A stretch of DNA of 38,126 bases, taken from the NCBI GenBank assembly GCA_902768795.1, contig CACXMS010000016.1, forward strand, positions 1 through 38,126, in the 5' to 3' direction. Source of the stretch: an uncultured Eubacteriales bacterium. Its GTDB lineage: Bacteria; Bacillota; Clostridia; Christensenellales; CAG-138. Positions within the stretch are counted from its first letter, which is position 1. Every line of letters begins with the position of its first letter. A program made the translations under genes and the position numbers. Shown one piece after another: positions 9,321-17,218 of the stretch. Under the pieces are notes generated by a model. That model was not told the origin of the DNA. It searched no databases and worked only from the letters and a program-made list of their open reading frames with translations.

Positions 9321-10304
9321 TTATGCTTTGCCGTTGCAGCCGAGCACGTCGACCAGCTTATGCTGCACCATCTTCTTGATCGCTTCGCGGCCGGGCTTGA
9401 GGTACTGGCGCGGATCGAAGTGATCGGGATGCTCTGCAAAGTGCTGACGGATCGACGCCGTCATCGCAAGCCGCAGGTCGGAGTCGATGTTGATCTTGCA
9501 GACCGCCATGCGGGCAGCTTCTCTGAGCTGGGACTCGGGGATGCCGACGGCGTCGGGCATCTTGCCGCCATACTGGTTGATCATCTTGACAAATTCCTGC
9601 GGGACGGAGGACGAACCGTGCAGAACGATCGGGAACTCGGGCAAACGCTTTTCGACTTCCTTCAGAATGTCGAAACGGAGCGGCGGCGGAACGAGCAGAC
9701 CGTTCTCATCGCGCGTGCACTGCTTTGCGGTGAACTTGTATGCGCCATGGCTGGTACCGATCGCAATCGCAAGGGAATCGCAGCCGGTGCGTTCAACGAA
9801 TTCCTGCACGTCCTCGGGGCGGGTGTAGGACGAATCCTCTGCGGATACGTTGACTTCGTCCTCTACGCCGGCCAGCGTACCGAGCTCGGCTTCAACGACC
9901 ACGCCGTGATCATGCGCGTACTCGACGACCTGCTTCGTGATCTTAATGTTCTCGTCAAACGGAAGTCCCGACTTGTCGATCATGACGGAGGTGAAGCCAC
10001 CGTCGATGCAGCTCTTGCAGAGCTCGAACGAATCGCCGTGGTCGAGATGGACGCAGATCGGCAGATCAAAGCCGGCGTTCTGTTCCGCGTCTTCGATGGC
10101 CGCTTCGATCAGCTTCATCAGATAAATGTGATTCGCATACGAGCGGGCGCCCTTGGAAACCTGCAGGATCAACGGAGCATGCTCTTCGATCGCCGCCTCG
10201 GTGATGCCCTGGATGATTTCCATGTTGTTGACGTTAAACGCGCCGATCGCATAACCGCCGTGATACGCCTTTTTGAACATTTCGGTACTTGTTACAATAG
10301 CCAT
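9321..10304 (-). CDS. fba: Class II fructose-1,6-bisphosphate aldolase
   Basis: This cytoplasmic enzyme reversibly splits fructose-1,6-bisphosphate into dihydroxyacetone phosphate and glyceraldehyde-3-phosphate in glycolysis and gluconeogenesis. The 327-residue protein has the class II hallmarks: an early FNVNNME segment, the metal-binding HLDHG motif, the EAELG segment after the mobile loop, and the late LHGSSSVP phosphate-binding segment. The frame stays open upstream of the chosen start, but MAIVTST is preceded by AAAGGAG at good spacing and a strong promoter sits just behind it, so translation cannot begin much earlier. It is a single-gene unit with its own promoter and terminator, divergent from the glycosyltransferase. 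Confidence 0.95.
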   Translation of the reverse strand: MAIVTSTEMFKKAYHGGYAIGAFNVNNMEIIQGITEAAIEEHAPLILQVSKGARSYANHIYLMKLIEAAIEDAEQNAGFDLPICVHLDHGDSFELCKSCIDGGFTSVMIDKSGLPFDENIKITKQVVEYAHDHGVVVEAELGTLAGVEDEVNVSAEDSSYTRPEDVQEFVERTGCDSLAIAIGTSHGAYKFTAKQCTRDENGLLVPPPLRFDILKEVEKRLPEFPIVLHGSSSVPQEFVKMINQYGGKMPDAVGIPESQLREAARMAVCKINIDSDLRLAMTASIRQHFAEHPDHFDPRQYLKPGREAIKKMVQHKLVDVLGCNGKA

Positions 10305-10337
10305 AGTTACACTCCTTTGCCATATAACTTTGACATT

Positions 10338-10366
10338 ATTATAAACGTTTTTGGTAAGAATTGCAA
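10338..10366 (-). promoter_or_regulatory. fba promoter
   Basis: On the minus strand TTGCAA (10366-10361) and a perfect TATAAT (10343-10338) are spaced by 17 bases. The -35 hexamer is its own reverse complement and also serves the divergent gene. Confidence 0.8.
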
Positions 10367-10389
10367 TATAAACTTTTCCGTGGTAGAAT
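10361..10389 (+). promoter_or_regulatory. Promoter of the glycosyltransferase gene, sharing its -35 with fba
   Basis: On the plus strand TTGCAA (10361-10366), a 17-base spacer and TAGAAT (10384-10389) form a promoter. Transcription would begin near 10396, leaving a 27-base leader that contains GAAAGGA. Confidence 0.6.
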
Positions 10390-10422
10390 ATAAACAACCG
10401 ATTTTTTGAAAGGAACGATTTT

Positions 10423-11361
10423 ATGCAGCCGAAACTGCTTTCTTTGATTGTCCCCGTTTATTATGAGGAAGAAGTGCTCCCCGCGTCCTATCGGCGCATG
10501 GACGAAGTGATGCGCTCCATCGGGCTTCCTTACGAGATCCTCTACGTAAACGACGGCAGCCGGGACGGAACGATGAAGATTCTGCGCGCTCTTGCCGCAG
10601 AGCATCCGGAAGTCAAGGTCTTCTCCTTTTCACGCAACTTCGGGCATCAGCTCGCGGTCACCTGCGGCATGGACCATGCAAAAGGCGACGCGCTGATCAT
10701 CATCGACGCGGATCTGCAGGACCCGCCCGAGCTGATCCCCCAAATGGTGCGGATGTGGCAGGACGGTGCCGACGTCGTCTATGGTAAGCGTACGCAGCGC
10801 AAGGGAGAGACGCTGTTCAAGAAACTCACTGCAGCGATCTATTACCGTGTGCTTTCCTCCATGAGCGCCTATCCGATCCCGCTCGATACGGGCGACTTCC
10901 GTCTGCTCGACCGGAAGGTTGCAGACGTCTTTCTGAAGATGCGGGAAAAAGCGCGTTTCTTACGCGGGATGTCCGCATGGATGGGCTTTGAAGCCGTTCC
11001 GATCGAATATGTGCGCGAAGAACGCGCCGCGGGACATACGAAGTATACGCTCAAAAAGATGCTCTCCCTCGCCGCCGACGGAATCCTGAATTTCTCCGCA
11101 ACACCGCTGGAGCTGCCGCTGTTCTTCGGCATAGCGCTCGGTGTGCTTGGCGTGCTCGGCGCGTTTGCTATGATCGTTTTGACAGCGATCTTCGGCGCCG
11201 GCTGTCCGCAATGGCTGTGGGCCGTGGTCGGTTTTTCGCTGCTGCTTGCGGTACTGTTCTGTTTTCAGGGAATTCAGGGGTTTTACCTCGGCCGCATGTA
11301 CGACGAATTGAAGGACCGTCCGCTGTATATTCTTGCGGAAGAAATCAACACGGATCAATAA
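10423..11361 (+). CDS. Family 2 membrane glycosyltransferase (GtrB/CsbB-like)
   Basis: The 312-residue protein probably transfers a sugar from a nucleotide donor to a polyprenyl-phosphate carrier at the inner face of the membrane, feeding surface glycan modification. The N-terminal GT-A domain has LIVPVYYEEE, the nucleotide-binding YVNDGSRDGT, and IDADLQDPPE with the metal-binding Asp pattern. The RQR-like segment GHTKYTLKKM comes later. Two C-terminal membrane helices (about residues 228-252 and 262-285) are typical of the GtrB/DPM1/CsbB group. GAAAGGA lies 8 bases before the ATG. It is followed directly by a terminator, so it is monocistronic. The acceptor is unknown. Confidence 0.85.
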   Translation: MQPKLLSLIVPVYYEEEVLPASYRRMDEVMRSIGLPYEILYVNDGSRDGTMKILRALAAEHPEVKVFSFSRNFGHQLAVTCGMDHAKGDALIIIDADLQDPPELIPQMVRMWQDGADVVYGKRTQRKGETLFKKLTAAIYYRVLSSMSAYPIPLDTGDFRLLDRKVADVFLKMREKARFLRGMSAWMGFEAVPIEYVREERAAGHTKYTLKKMLSLAADGILNFSATPLELPLFFGIALGVLGVLGAFAMIVLTAIFGAGCPQWLWAVVGFSLLLAVLFCFQGIQGFYLGRMYDELKDRPLYILAEEINTDQ

Positions 11362-11377
11362 ATGCTATGATATAATT

Positions 11378-11415
11378 GGGGCCGCAAAGTGAATGCTTTG
11401 CGGCCCCTTGTTTGT
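11378..11415 (+). terminator. Terminator of the glycosyltransferase gene
   Basis: A 12-bp perfect stem (GGGGCCGCAAAG with CTTTGCGGCCCC) with a 6-base loop is followed by TTGTTTGTT. It also lies beyond the convergent small peptide gene and could stop that transcript, although the minus-strand side lacks a T-run. Confidence 0.8.
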
Positions 11416-11531
11416 TACGGATTTCCGAAATTGCCGTCCTCGACCGGATCCCCGTCCTGCGAGGTGATGATCACGTCGAGTGAGTTCAGAAGAATCAGTT
11501 CGGCTTTCGCCGCTTCGTATTGCTTTTTCAC
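11415..11531 (-). CDS. Small 38-residue peptide, GTG start, unknown function
   Basis: The frame begins with GTG, preceded by an excellent AAAGGAG eight bases upstream, and encodes 38 residues beginning MKKQYEAAKAELILLNSLDV and ending GNFGNP. The segment DVIITSQDGDP is the most distinctive part. It begins only 10 bases after the stop of the BspA-like protein gene, so it is almost certainly in the same transcript. It has no signal peptide and no hydrophobic helix long enough to span a membrane. From memory, short proteins with a lysine/tyrosine start and a DVITTS-like core recur in Clostridia, but I cannot name a family. Coding status rests on the ribosome site, the position and the plausible codon use. 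Confidence 0.65.
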   Translation of the reverse strand: MKKQYEAAKAELILLNSLDVIITSQDGDPVEDGNFGNP

Positions 11532-11547
11532 GGGGTTCGCTCCTTTC

Positions 11548-13782
11548 TTACGCCACCGGCACCGCCATCTTGCTGCCGTCCGAGGCGTACTTCAGCCGGA
11601 ACGTATGCACCGCTGCGTAGGAATACGTTCCGTCTTTTGTGATGATATACGGCTGCACCGAAAGGATTTTCTGCGCCGTGAAGTAACTGTTCGGCATGCC
11701 GATGATCGTCTGCAGGGCGACCTTTGCCGAGATGCCCGCATAGAACCGATCCGGCGTCAGCGATACCTGGCCGCCCGAGCCGTCCGACACCTTATAGTTG
11801 CCGGTGATCTCATCATAGCAGTATTCAATTCCGAACGCATGATCCGAAATCCGGAAGCCGTCCGTTACGTTCAGCAGCTTGAAGCCGACCAATATTCCAC
11901 CGCTTCCGATCGTTTCCGGATCCGGAATGGACGTCAGAAATCTCAGATCCGTCTTGTTTTGCGGATCGACTTTGGCGCGGCTCGTATGGCGGAACTGCAG
12001 ATACATATCGAGAACGCCGATCGGCAGGAACCGGGCATAGCCGCCGTTCCGATTCGTTTCGGCTTCGGCTCCGACGCCGCTGCAGTAGCCCGCGAACACA
12101 TACTTGCCTGCATACCCTTCGCCGATCAGTGTCGGATAATCCGTCGCGGAGAACGGATAATTGTTCTGGGGAAGCTTTGCATAGACCAGGCTGTCCGAAT
12201 ACAGCGTCACCGAATCGACATGAAACTGCTTTTTCGTTCCGCTGGTTCCGAGGTTCAGAATCGGCTTGTCATTGATGTCCGTCAGATAGCCGGGATTTTC
12301 AACGGTATCGATGTGGGCATGGGTTTTGCCGACGTCGCTGCCGACGACCGTTCCCTTGCCCCCGACCAGCGAAGAACAGTTTTTAAACACCATCGAAGAA
12401 GACATATAGCGGTCGACATCCCATTTGCTGCCGTCCACATAGATCGTATGCAGGTTGGTGCTGTACGCAAACATGCGCTCGATGTTGTCAACCGCATGGG
12501 TATCGAAGCTGCTGAGATCGAGCATGGTCAATCCACTGCAGGCGGAAAACATGCCGTTCATATCGGATGCCGCGCGGGTATCAAAATTGCTGACGTCGAG
12601 CGAAGTCAGCCCGGAGCACATGGAGAACATCTCCCGTATCAGTACGACGGAGCTTGTGTCGAAGCTGCTGACGTCGATCGAAGTCAGCCCGGGGCAATCG
12701 CGGAACATCCCCCACATCGAAGTGACGGAGCTTGTGTTGAAGCTTCGGACGTTGATCGAGGTAATGCTTTCGCACGATTCAAACATGCTGGGCATGGAAA
12801 TTGCGGAATGCGTATCCCACCGGCTGACGTCGATCGAAGGCAAGCTTTTACACCAACAAAAAGCCCGACTCATGTCCGTGACGGAGCCAACCTTCCAGTT
12901 GCTGACGTCCAGGGAAGTCAGGTTGGTGCATCCGTCAAACAGCGAATACATGGAAGTTACGGAGGAGGTATCCCAATTCCCGACATCCAGCGTCGTCAAT
13001 GAGGAGCATTCCTTAAAAACGGCGTTCAGATTTGTCAGCGAAGCGGTGTTCCAGGAACCGACGTTCAGCGTTGTTAAAGACGAACAACTGCCAAACATGC
13101 TCTCGATATTTTCGGCATGACTCATGTCCCAGCTGTTCAGGTCCAGAGAACGCAGTTTTCTGCAGAAAAGAAACATGCCGATAAAGTTTGTAACTGTGCC
13201 AGTCTTTATATTGCTGAGGCCGGTGATCTCCGTTAAGGAGCCGAAATTCAAAAACAGATACTTGAGGCATGTCGGCCGCGCGTTTGCAAACGAAGCATCC
13301 ACAACGACCTTTACCGCAGTTTTCCCGGCGGAAAGCGGCGTGAGATAACTCGTCGGTTCGGAATACCCGAAGCCCTCCGAAACCGCGTCCTCCGTCGGCA
13401 CGCCGTAATACAGCGTCAGAATCCTGTCGTCCGCGTTCCAGATCGCGTACGTCGTTTCGCCTGAACCGGATTTCTCATTCCCGATCTCTTCCAGTCCGAT
13501 CTCCCCCTTCGGGTCCGCGGGGTCGACAGGGTCTTCGGTCGGATCGGAAGGATCGTCCACCGGATCGGAAGGATCGTCTGCCGGATCGGAAGGATCCACA
13601 GGATCTTCCGAAGGATCTTCGGCAGGGTCCTCATAGGGGTCGGTTCCGTCCGCAGGGTCCTCATAGGGATCGGTCACGGGGGCCGGATCGGCGGCGGGCT
13701 GTTCGTTATCCTCCGCAAAGACGGGCGCAGCGAGGCCGAGAAGCATCACACTCGCAAGCAGGATCGAAAGGAGTTTTTTCAT
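11548..13782 (-). CDS. Secreted BspA-type leucine-rich-repeat surface protein (DUF285 repeats)
   Basis: The 744-residue protein has a signal peptide (1-23, ending APVFA), an Asp/Pro-rich low-complexity linker (about 24-95), and nine consecutive 26-residue repeats of the type WDTSSVTSMYSLFDGC (about 218-450) that match the BspA/DUF285 family. A C-terminal region of about 250 residues without a clear family match contains DLRFLTSIPD. BspA-type proteins mediate binding to host matrix proteins or to other bacteria. No LPXTG signal or C-terminal helix is present, so it is probably released or held non-covalently. The start is fixed by GGAGG 7 bases before the ATG. The Asp/Pro linker is encoded by near-identical short DNA repeats that could vary in length. 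Confidence 0.85.
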   Translation of the reverse strand: MKKLLSILLASVMLLGLAAPVFAEDNEQPAADPAPVTDPYEDPADGTDPYEDPAEDPSEDPVDPSDPADDPSDPVDDPSDPTEDPVDPADPKGEIGLEEIGNEKSGSGETTYAIWNADDRILTLYYGVPTEDAVSEGFGYSEPTSYLTPLSAGKTAVKVVVDASFANARPTCLKYLFLNFGSLTEITGLSNIKTGTVTNFIGMFLFCRKLRSLDLNSWDMSHAENIESMFGSCSSLTTLNVGSWNTASLTNLNAVFKECSSLTTLDVGNWDTSSVTSMYSLFDGCTNLTSLDVSNWKVGSVTDMSRAFCWCKSLPSIDVSRWDTHSAISMPSMFESCESITSINVRSFNTSSVTSMWGMFRDCPGLTSIDVSSFDTSSVVLIREMFSMCSGLTSLDVSNFDTRAASDMNGMFSACSGLTMLDLSSFDTHAVDNIERMFAYSTNLHTIYVDGSKWDVDRYMSSSMVFKNCSSLVGGKGTVVGSDVGKTHAHIDTVENPGYLTDINDKPILNLGTSGTKKQFHVDSVTLYSDSLVYAKLPQNNYPFSATDYPTLIGEGYAGKYVFAGYCSGVGAEAETNRNGGYARFLPIGVLDMYLQFRHTSRAKVDPQNKTDLRFLTSIPDPETIGSGGILVGFKLLNVTDGFRISDHAFGIEYCYDEITGNYKVSDGSGGQVSLTPDRFYAGISAKVALQTIIGMPNSYFTAQKILSVQPYIITKDGTYSYAAVHTFRLKYASDGSKMAVPVA

Positions 13783-13807
13783 TTGATTGCCTCCAAAAAA
13801 GTATTGT

Positions 13808-13837
13808 GTGGTCGATAAAGCAGACTTTATCGACCAC
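13808..13837 (-). promoter_or_regulatory. Perfect 13-bp hairpin in the leader of the BspA-like gene
   Basis: Arms GTGGTCGATAAAG and CTTTATCGACCAC enclose a 4-base loop. It sits 25 bases before the start codon and just ahead of the ribosome site. A weak -10-like TATATC (13848-13843) would place the 5' end of the mRNA at the foot of this hairpin. It may be an operator or a 5' stabilising stem. Confidence 0.5.
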
Positions 13838-13873
13838 TTTGTGATATACTGACGGAGGCAGAACCGAATGTTG

Positions 13874-13894
13874 AAAAAAGCCCGGTATGCGGGC
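13874..13894 (-). terminator. Terminator of the acetylation operon
   Basis: A short 5-bp stem GCCCG/CGGGC with a 5-base loop is followed by six T on the minus strand. It lies about 180 bases after the stop of the DHHW gene and before the BspA-like gene. The stem is short, so termination may be partial. Confidence 0.55.
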
Positions 13895-14074
13895 GATTGT
13901 TCGGCATACGTGTTTTTCGTGTAAACGGAGAAAACAGCCCGTTTTTGCCCGGCCCATAAAGTCTACCTTTTTGCCAAAAAATCGTATATTTTTTCGGTGG
14001 GAATCCACGAAAGCGGAACGAACCGCTCCCGGGAAGAACCGTATCTTTCCCCAGAAGCAGGTCGCGGCAAAAAC
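13895..14074. other. Gene-free stretch after the DHHW gene
   Basis: I see no convincing gene here. Short open frames on both strands lack ribosome sites. It is most likely the 3' untranslated region of the acetylation operon. Confidence 0.6.
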
Positions 14075-15196
14075 TCATTTCAATCGCAGCAAATTCAGAT
14101 CGGTTGCGATGCGCTCAAGCGAATAGCAGAACAGGATTTCATCCGCGCCGATGGTTTTACAAAGCTGTGAAACGCTCTCGCGGCAGTAGCGCGGATCGAC
14201 CATCACGACCGAGCGGTACGAGGAAACGAGCAGCGGCGCGAGCGTATTTCCGAACGAGTCCTTGACCATCAGAAGCGTCCCCGCGTCCTCGGGCGCGGCA
14301 TGGTTTTCGATCACAGTGATCGCATGGTTGCCGTCCAAAAACAGCGGATACCAATCGTATTCCCCGAGATGCTCATAGAAAAACAGTCGGTCCGACGTCG
14401 TATCCGAATCGGAAAACGAAACGGTGACGTCGGCGCCGATCGGTTCGTCGATCCGAAGCGTATCGGGCGCGGTCAGCCAAAGCGCGGATCGGGATCGCGT
14501 CGATCCGTAATACCCGTTCACGGAATGATGATAGAACGCATCCTTGGAAAGCGCGGTGCGTCCGGAGGCCGCAGAAAACGCTTCGTAGGCCGCGAACGCG
14601 CCGTCCGCCGTCCAATGGTGATCGGTGCGGTAATACCACCCCTGCCCCTCCCGTTCGAACCGGTCGAGAAGCGGAACGAACGTGACGGTTTCGCTCGCGG
14701 CAATTTCGCCGAGGATCGCGTCGTCCTTATACAGAGCGGCAAGCGCCCCGGGCAGATGGCTGCGGCGGATATACCCCGCGCTCGGCACGGCCAGCACATA
14801 CGTCGGTACGCCGGTCGTTTCGGCGAGCGCGGCGATCCGCTTCATGCGCTTCTGTATCTCGGCGGAATCCTTTCGGACCGGCGCTTCCAAAAGGTATCCT
14901 TCGTCGTCCGCCCAGACGTCCGTGGAAACCTGCCGGCCGGACGCCAGCGTTGCATAGGCGTTTACGCCGACGAGCGCGTCGCGCAGCGGCAGATGATCGG
15001 CAAGATAGGTTTCCGTCGCGTCGTCAAACGTCCAGTCGGAAAGGGACTGTTTCGAAAGCTTCGGCAGTTCGGCAAGATACCTTCGCTCCGATTCGGAGAA
15101 GGTCTTGCCGGCATTGCACAGCCAGCCGACCGGCACAGCCAGCAGCGCCGCGCCAAACAGAGCGATCGACAGAATGTTCCAGATGCGTTTTTTCAT
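14075..15196 (-). CDS. DHHW-family (AlgJ/AlgX-like) surface polymer O-acetyltransferase partner
   Basis: The 373-residue protein has one N-terminal membrane helix (about 8-28), with the rest outside the cell. The SGNH-like fold is suggested by D192-H193-H194-W195 (the DHHW signature, giving the Asp-x-His dyad) and S314 in KDSFGN, which together match the AlgJ/AlgX catalytic set. In alginate and related systems such a protein acetylates the polymer with acetyl groups passed across the membrane by an MBOAT protein. Here the MBOAT gene lies 12 bases upstream in the same transcript, with GAGGGGG in the gap as ribosome site. The acceptor (teichoic acid, peptidoglycan or capsule) is not known. It is the last gene of the operon. 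Confidence 0.85.
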   Translation of the reverse strand: MKKRIWNILSIALFGAALLAVPVGWLCNAGKTFSESERRYLAELPKLSKQSLSDWTFDDATETYLADHLPLRDALVGVNAYATLASGRQVSTDVWADDEGYLLEAPVRKDSAEIQKRMKRIAALAETTGVPTYVLAVPSAGYIRRSHLPGALAALYKDDAILGEIAASETVTFVPLLDRFEREGQGWYYRTDHHWTADGAFAAYEAFSAASGRTALSKDAFYHHSVNGYYGSTRSRSALWLTAPDTLRIDEPIGADVTVSFSDSDTTSDRLFFYEHLGEYDWYPLFLDGNHAITVIENHAAPEDAGTLLMVKDSFGNTLAPLLVSSYRSVVMVDPRYCRESVSQLCKTIGADEILFCYSLERIATDLNLLRLK

Positions 15197-15208
15197 TCCA
15201 TCGCCCCC

Positions 15209-16603
15209 TCAGAATCGGAAATAGATAAACGGATTATAGCTTTGCGACGCAAGCGCGGCAAGGCACAGCAGAAACAGAACGGCGGCTCCGACCGTTTGCA
15301 CGGCAGGCAGCCAGCGCCGGTCCCGAAAACGATCGAGAAAATACTTGCCGAGCGGAAGCGAAAAGATCGCGCAAAGCAGAAGCCACGGCAAATATCCGAG
15401 CGACCACGCCGCCGCGGTTTCGGAGATCGCGCCCGCTCCGCCGACGCCAAACAAGGAGCCGAGATAGGCGAGCATTTCGGAAAAATCCGGGAACGCAAAG
15501 ATGCACCAGCCGAGCATGACGGCGAGCATGGCGTATAAATGTCGCAAAAACCGCGGCGCTTTTTGCAGAACCGATTGCCAGACGAATTTTTCAAGGATCA
15601 GCAGAACGCCGAAATACAGGCCCCACACGAGGAAATTCCAGCTTGCGCCGTGCCAGAGCCCGGTCAGCGTCCACACCGCCAGCAGGTTGAAAATCTGCCG
15701 CCCCGTTCCCTTGCGGTTTCCGCCGAGCGGAATATAGACATATTCGCGGAACCAGGTGGAAAGACTGATGTGCCACCGCCGCCAGAAGTCGGTGACGCTT
15801 TCGGCGATGTACGGATAATCGAAATTTTCAAGAAACCGGAAGCCGAGCATGCGCCCGAGGCCGATCGCCATGTCGGAATAACCGGAAAAATCGAAGTAGA
15901 TCTGAAACGTGAACGCGAGCAGGCCGACCCATGCGCCGATCACGCCGTTTTCGGAAGGCGACGCGGAAAACTGCGCCCAGAGCGTCCCCATTGCGTTGGC
16001 AAGCAAGACTTTTTTGGAGAGTCCGACGACAAACCGCCGTATGCCGTCCGCAAAGTGCTCCGCCGAGCAATCCGGCCGCATCAGCTGCGCTTCGATATCG
16101 ACATACCGCACAATCGGTCCCGCAATCAGCTGCGGAAACATCGTCACATAGGCGCCGAACAGGATCGGATTCTTCTGCACGTTCGCCTTGCCGCGATAGA
16201 CGTCGATGCAGTAGGACATGATCTGAAACGTGAAAAACGAAATGCCGATCGGAAGCCGGATCGAAAGAGAATGCTCCGCGGCCGCGATCGGAAGCAGACG
16301 GCGCACGGTGTCCCAGACAAGGCCGGCATATTTGAACACGCCGAGAAGCAGCAGATTGATCCCGACGGAAAGGATCAAAAACAGTTTCTTTTGCCGTTCA
16401 AACCGCGCCATGCCGAGCCCGAACAGCCAGTTGACAAGGATCGAAGCGATCATCAGCAGAACGTAAATCGGCTCGCCCCACGCGTAAAAGACAAGACTTA
16501 CGAGCAGCAGCCAGCCGATCCGGATTTTCTTCGGAAACAGATAATAACCGATCAATGCGACCGGTAAAAAAGCGAACAGAAATGTCAGCGATGAAAAGAC
16601 CAT
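15209..16603 (-). CDS. MBOAT membrane O-acyltransferase (AlgI/DltB-like)
   Basis: The 464-residue polytopic membrane protein probably moves acetyl groups from the cytoplasm to the outer face, for transfer to a cell-surface polymer by its DHHW partner. MBOAT signatures are visible: ISFFTFQIMSYCIDVYRG, FPQLIAGPIVRY, FWRRWHISLSTWFREYVYIP, and the invariant histidine H318 in LTGLWHGASWNFLVWGL. Start: MVFSSLTFLFAFLP is the usual N-terminus of the family. The ATG lies one base after the stop of the upstream lipoprotein gene with no good ribosome site, so translation is probably coupled. A second MBOAT gene occurs at the right end of the window. Confidence 0.92.
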   Translation of the reverse strand: MVFSSLTFLFAFLPVALIGYYLFPKKIRIGWLLLVSLVFYAWGEPIYVLLMIASILVNWLFGLGMARFERQKKLFLILSVGINLLLLGVFKYAGLVWDTVRRLLPIAAAEHSLSIRLPIGISFFTFQIMSYCIDVYRGKANVQKNPILFGAYVTMFPQLIAGPIVRYVDIEAQLMRPDCSAEHFADGIRRFVVGLSKKVLLANAMGTLWAQFSASPSENGVIGAWVGLLAFTFQIYFDFSGYSDMAIGLGRMLGFRFLENFDYPYIAESVTDFWRRWHISLSTWFREYVYIPLGGNRKGTGRQIFNLLAVWTLTGLWHGASWNFLVWGLYFGVLLILEKFVWQSVLQKAPRFLRHLYAMLAVMLGWCIFAFPDFSEMLAYLGSLFGVGGAGAISETAAAWSLGYLPWLLLCAIFSLPLGKYFLDRFRDRRWLPAVQTVGAAVLFLLCLAALASQSYNPFIYFRF

Positions 16604-16604
16604 C

Positions 16605-17204
16605 TTACGGCGTAACGGTGCGGAAAGCTTCCAGCATCTCCTCCGCGTCCGGCGAAACGATCATCAACACAACGCCGCCCTCGCGCAGCAGGATCGCGCT
16701 TTCGACAATTTTCAGCGCTTCCGGATCATAGGAACGGAACTGGTTTTCCATTGTTTTCAGGTGCTCGTCGAGCAGCGATTCCAGCTCCTTTGCCGTTTCC
16801 CCGTTCGCCTCGAGCACGAGTGCTTCATTCGTATAACCGACCGCGTCCGCGTATCCCGCGCCGCTGATGCAGCGGGAAAGATCGATCCCGTAAAGATCCA
16901 GCAGGTCCAGCTCGGAATAGCGCGCCATATCGGAAAGATACCCGGCCTCGGTCCAGGCGGCGATCACACGGTCGGAAAGGCGCTCCGAAGCCGGCGCATC
17001 GGTCGGCGCAGGCGTTTCGCTCACAGGCGCTTCCGTAAGCAGAACCGGCTCCTGCGTTGCAGATTCTACCGGAATACCGGTCGGTTCGGATAAAGGCGTT
17101 CCGGTCGCGGCAGCGCGCGGATCAATCTGCACCTCGGGTACGGCGGGCGCAGTGCAGCCGAGCAGAAAAGCGGCGGCAAGAAGAAGGCATGCTGTTCGTT
17201 TCAT
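16605..17204 (-). CDS. DUF4358-like lipoprotein of the acetylation operon
   Basis: The protein is 199 residues. The start at MKRTACLLL is chosen because AAGGAG lies six bases before it; an ATG six codons earlier lacks a site. A lipoprotein signal ends at C17 (FLLGC), followed by a Pro/Thr/Ala-rich tether (about 20-75) and a folded domain (about 76-199) resembling DUF4358 proteins, which in Clostridia are commonly found beside MBOAT and SGNH genes. The biochemical role is unknown; a membrane-anchored helper for acetyl transfer is an inference from context. Confidence 0.75.
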   Translation of the reverse strand: MKRTACLLLAAAFLLGCTAPAVPEVQIDPRAAATGTPLSEPTGIPVESATQEPVLLTEAPVSETPAPTDAPASERLSDRVIAAWTEAGYLSDMARYSELDLLDLYGIDLSRCISGAGYADAVGYTNEALVLEANGETAKELESLLDEHLKTMENQFRSYDPEALKIVESAILLREGGVVLMIVSPDAEEMLEAFRTVTP

Positions 17205-17218
17205 AAAAAACTCCTTAT

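Noticed and set aside
9360..10409. Plus-strand open frame of 349 codons opposite fba
   Set aside because: fba is unambiguous. The opposite frame lacks a ribosome site and its protein is of the low-complexity type expected from reading GC-rich codons backwards.
11389..13002. Plus-strand open frame of 537 codons opposite the BspA-like gene
   Set aside because: It is periodic only because the 26-residue repeats of the real gene are read antisense; it starts inside a terminator and has no ribosome site.
13868..13924. Plus-strand 18-residue frame with GGAGG upstream and TATACT before it
   Set aside because: It is tempting because of the ribosome-like site, but it runs straight through the minus-strand terminator hairpin, has no -35 box, and encodes nothing distinctive.
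14300..16567. Long plus-strand frames opposite the DHHW and MBOAT genes
   Set aside because: They are arginine- and proline-rich shadows of well-supported minus-strand genes.
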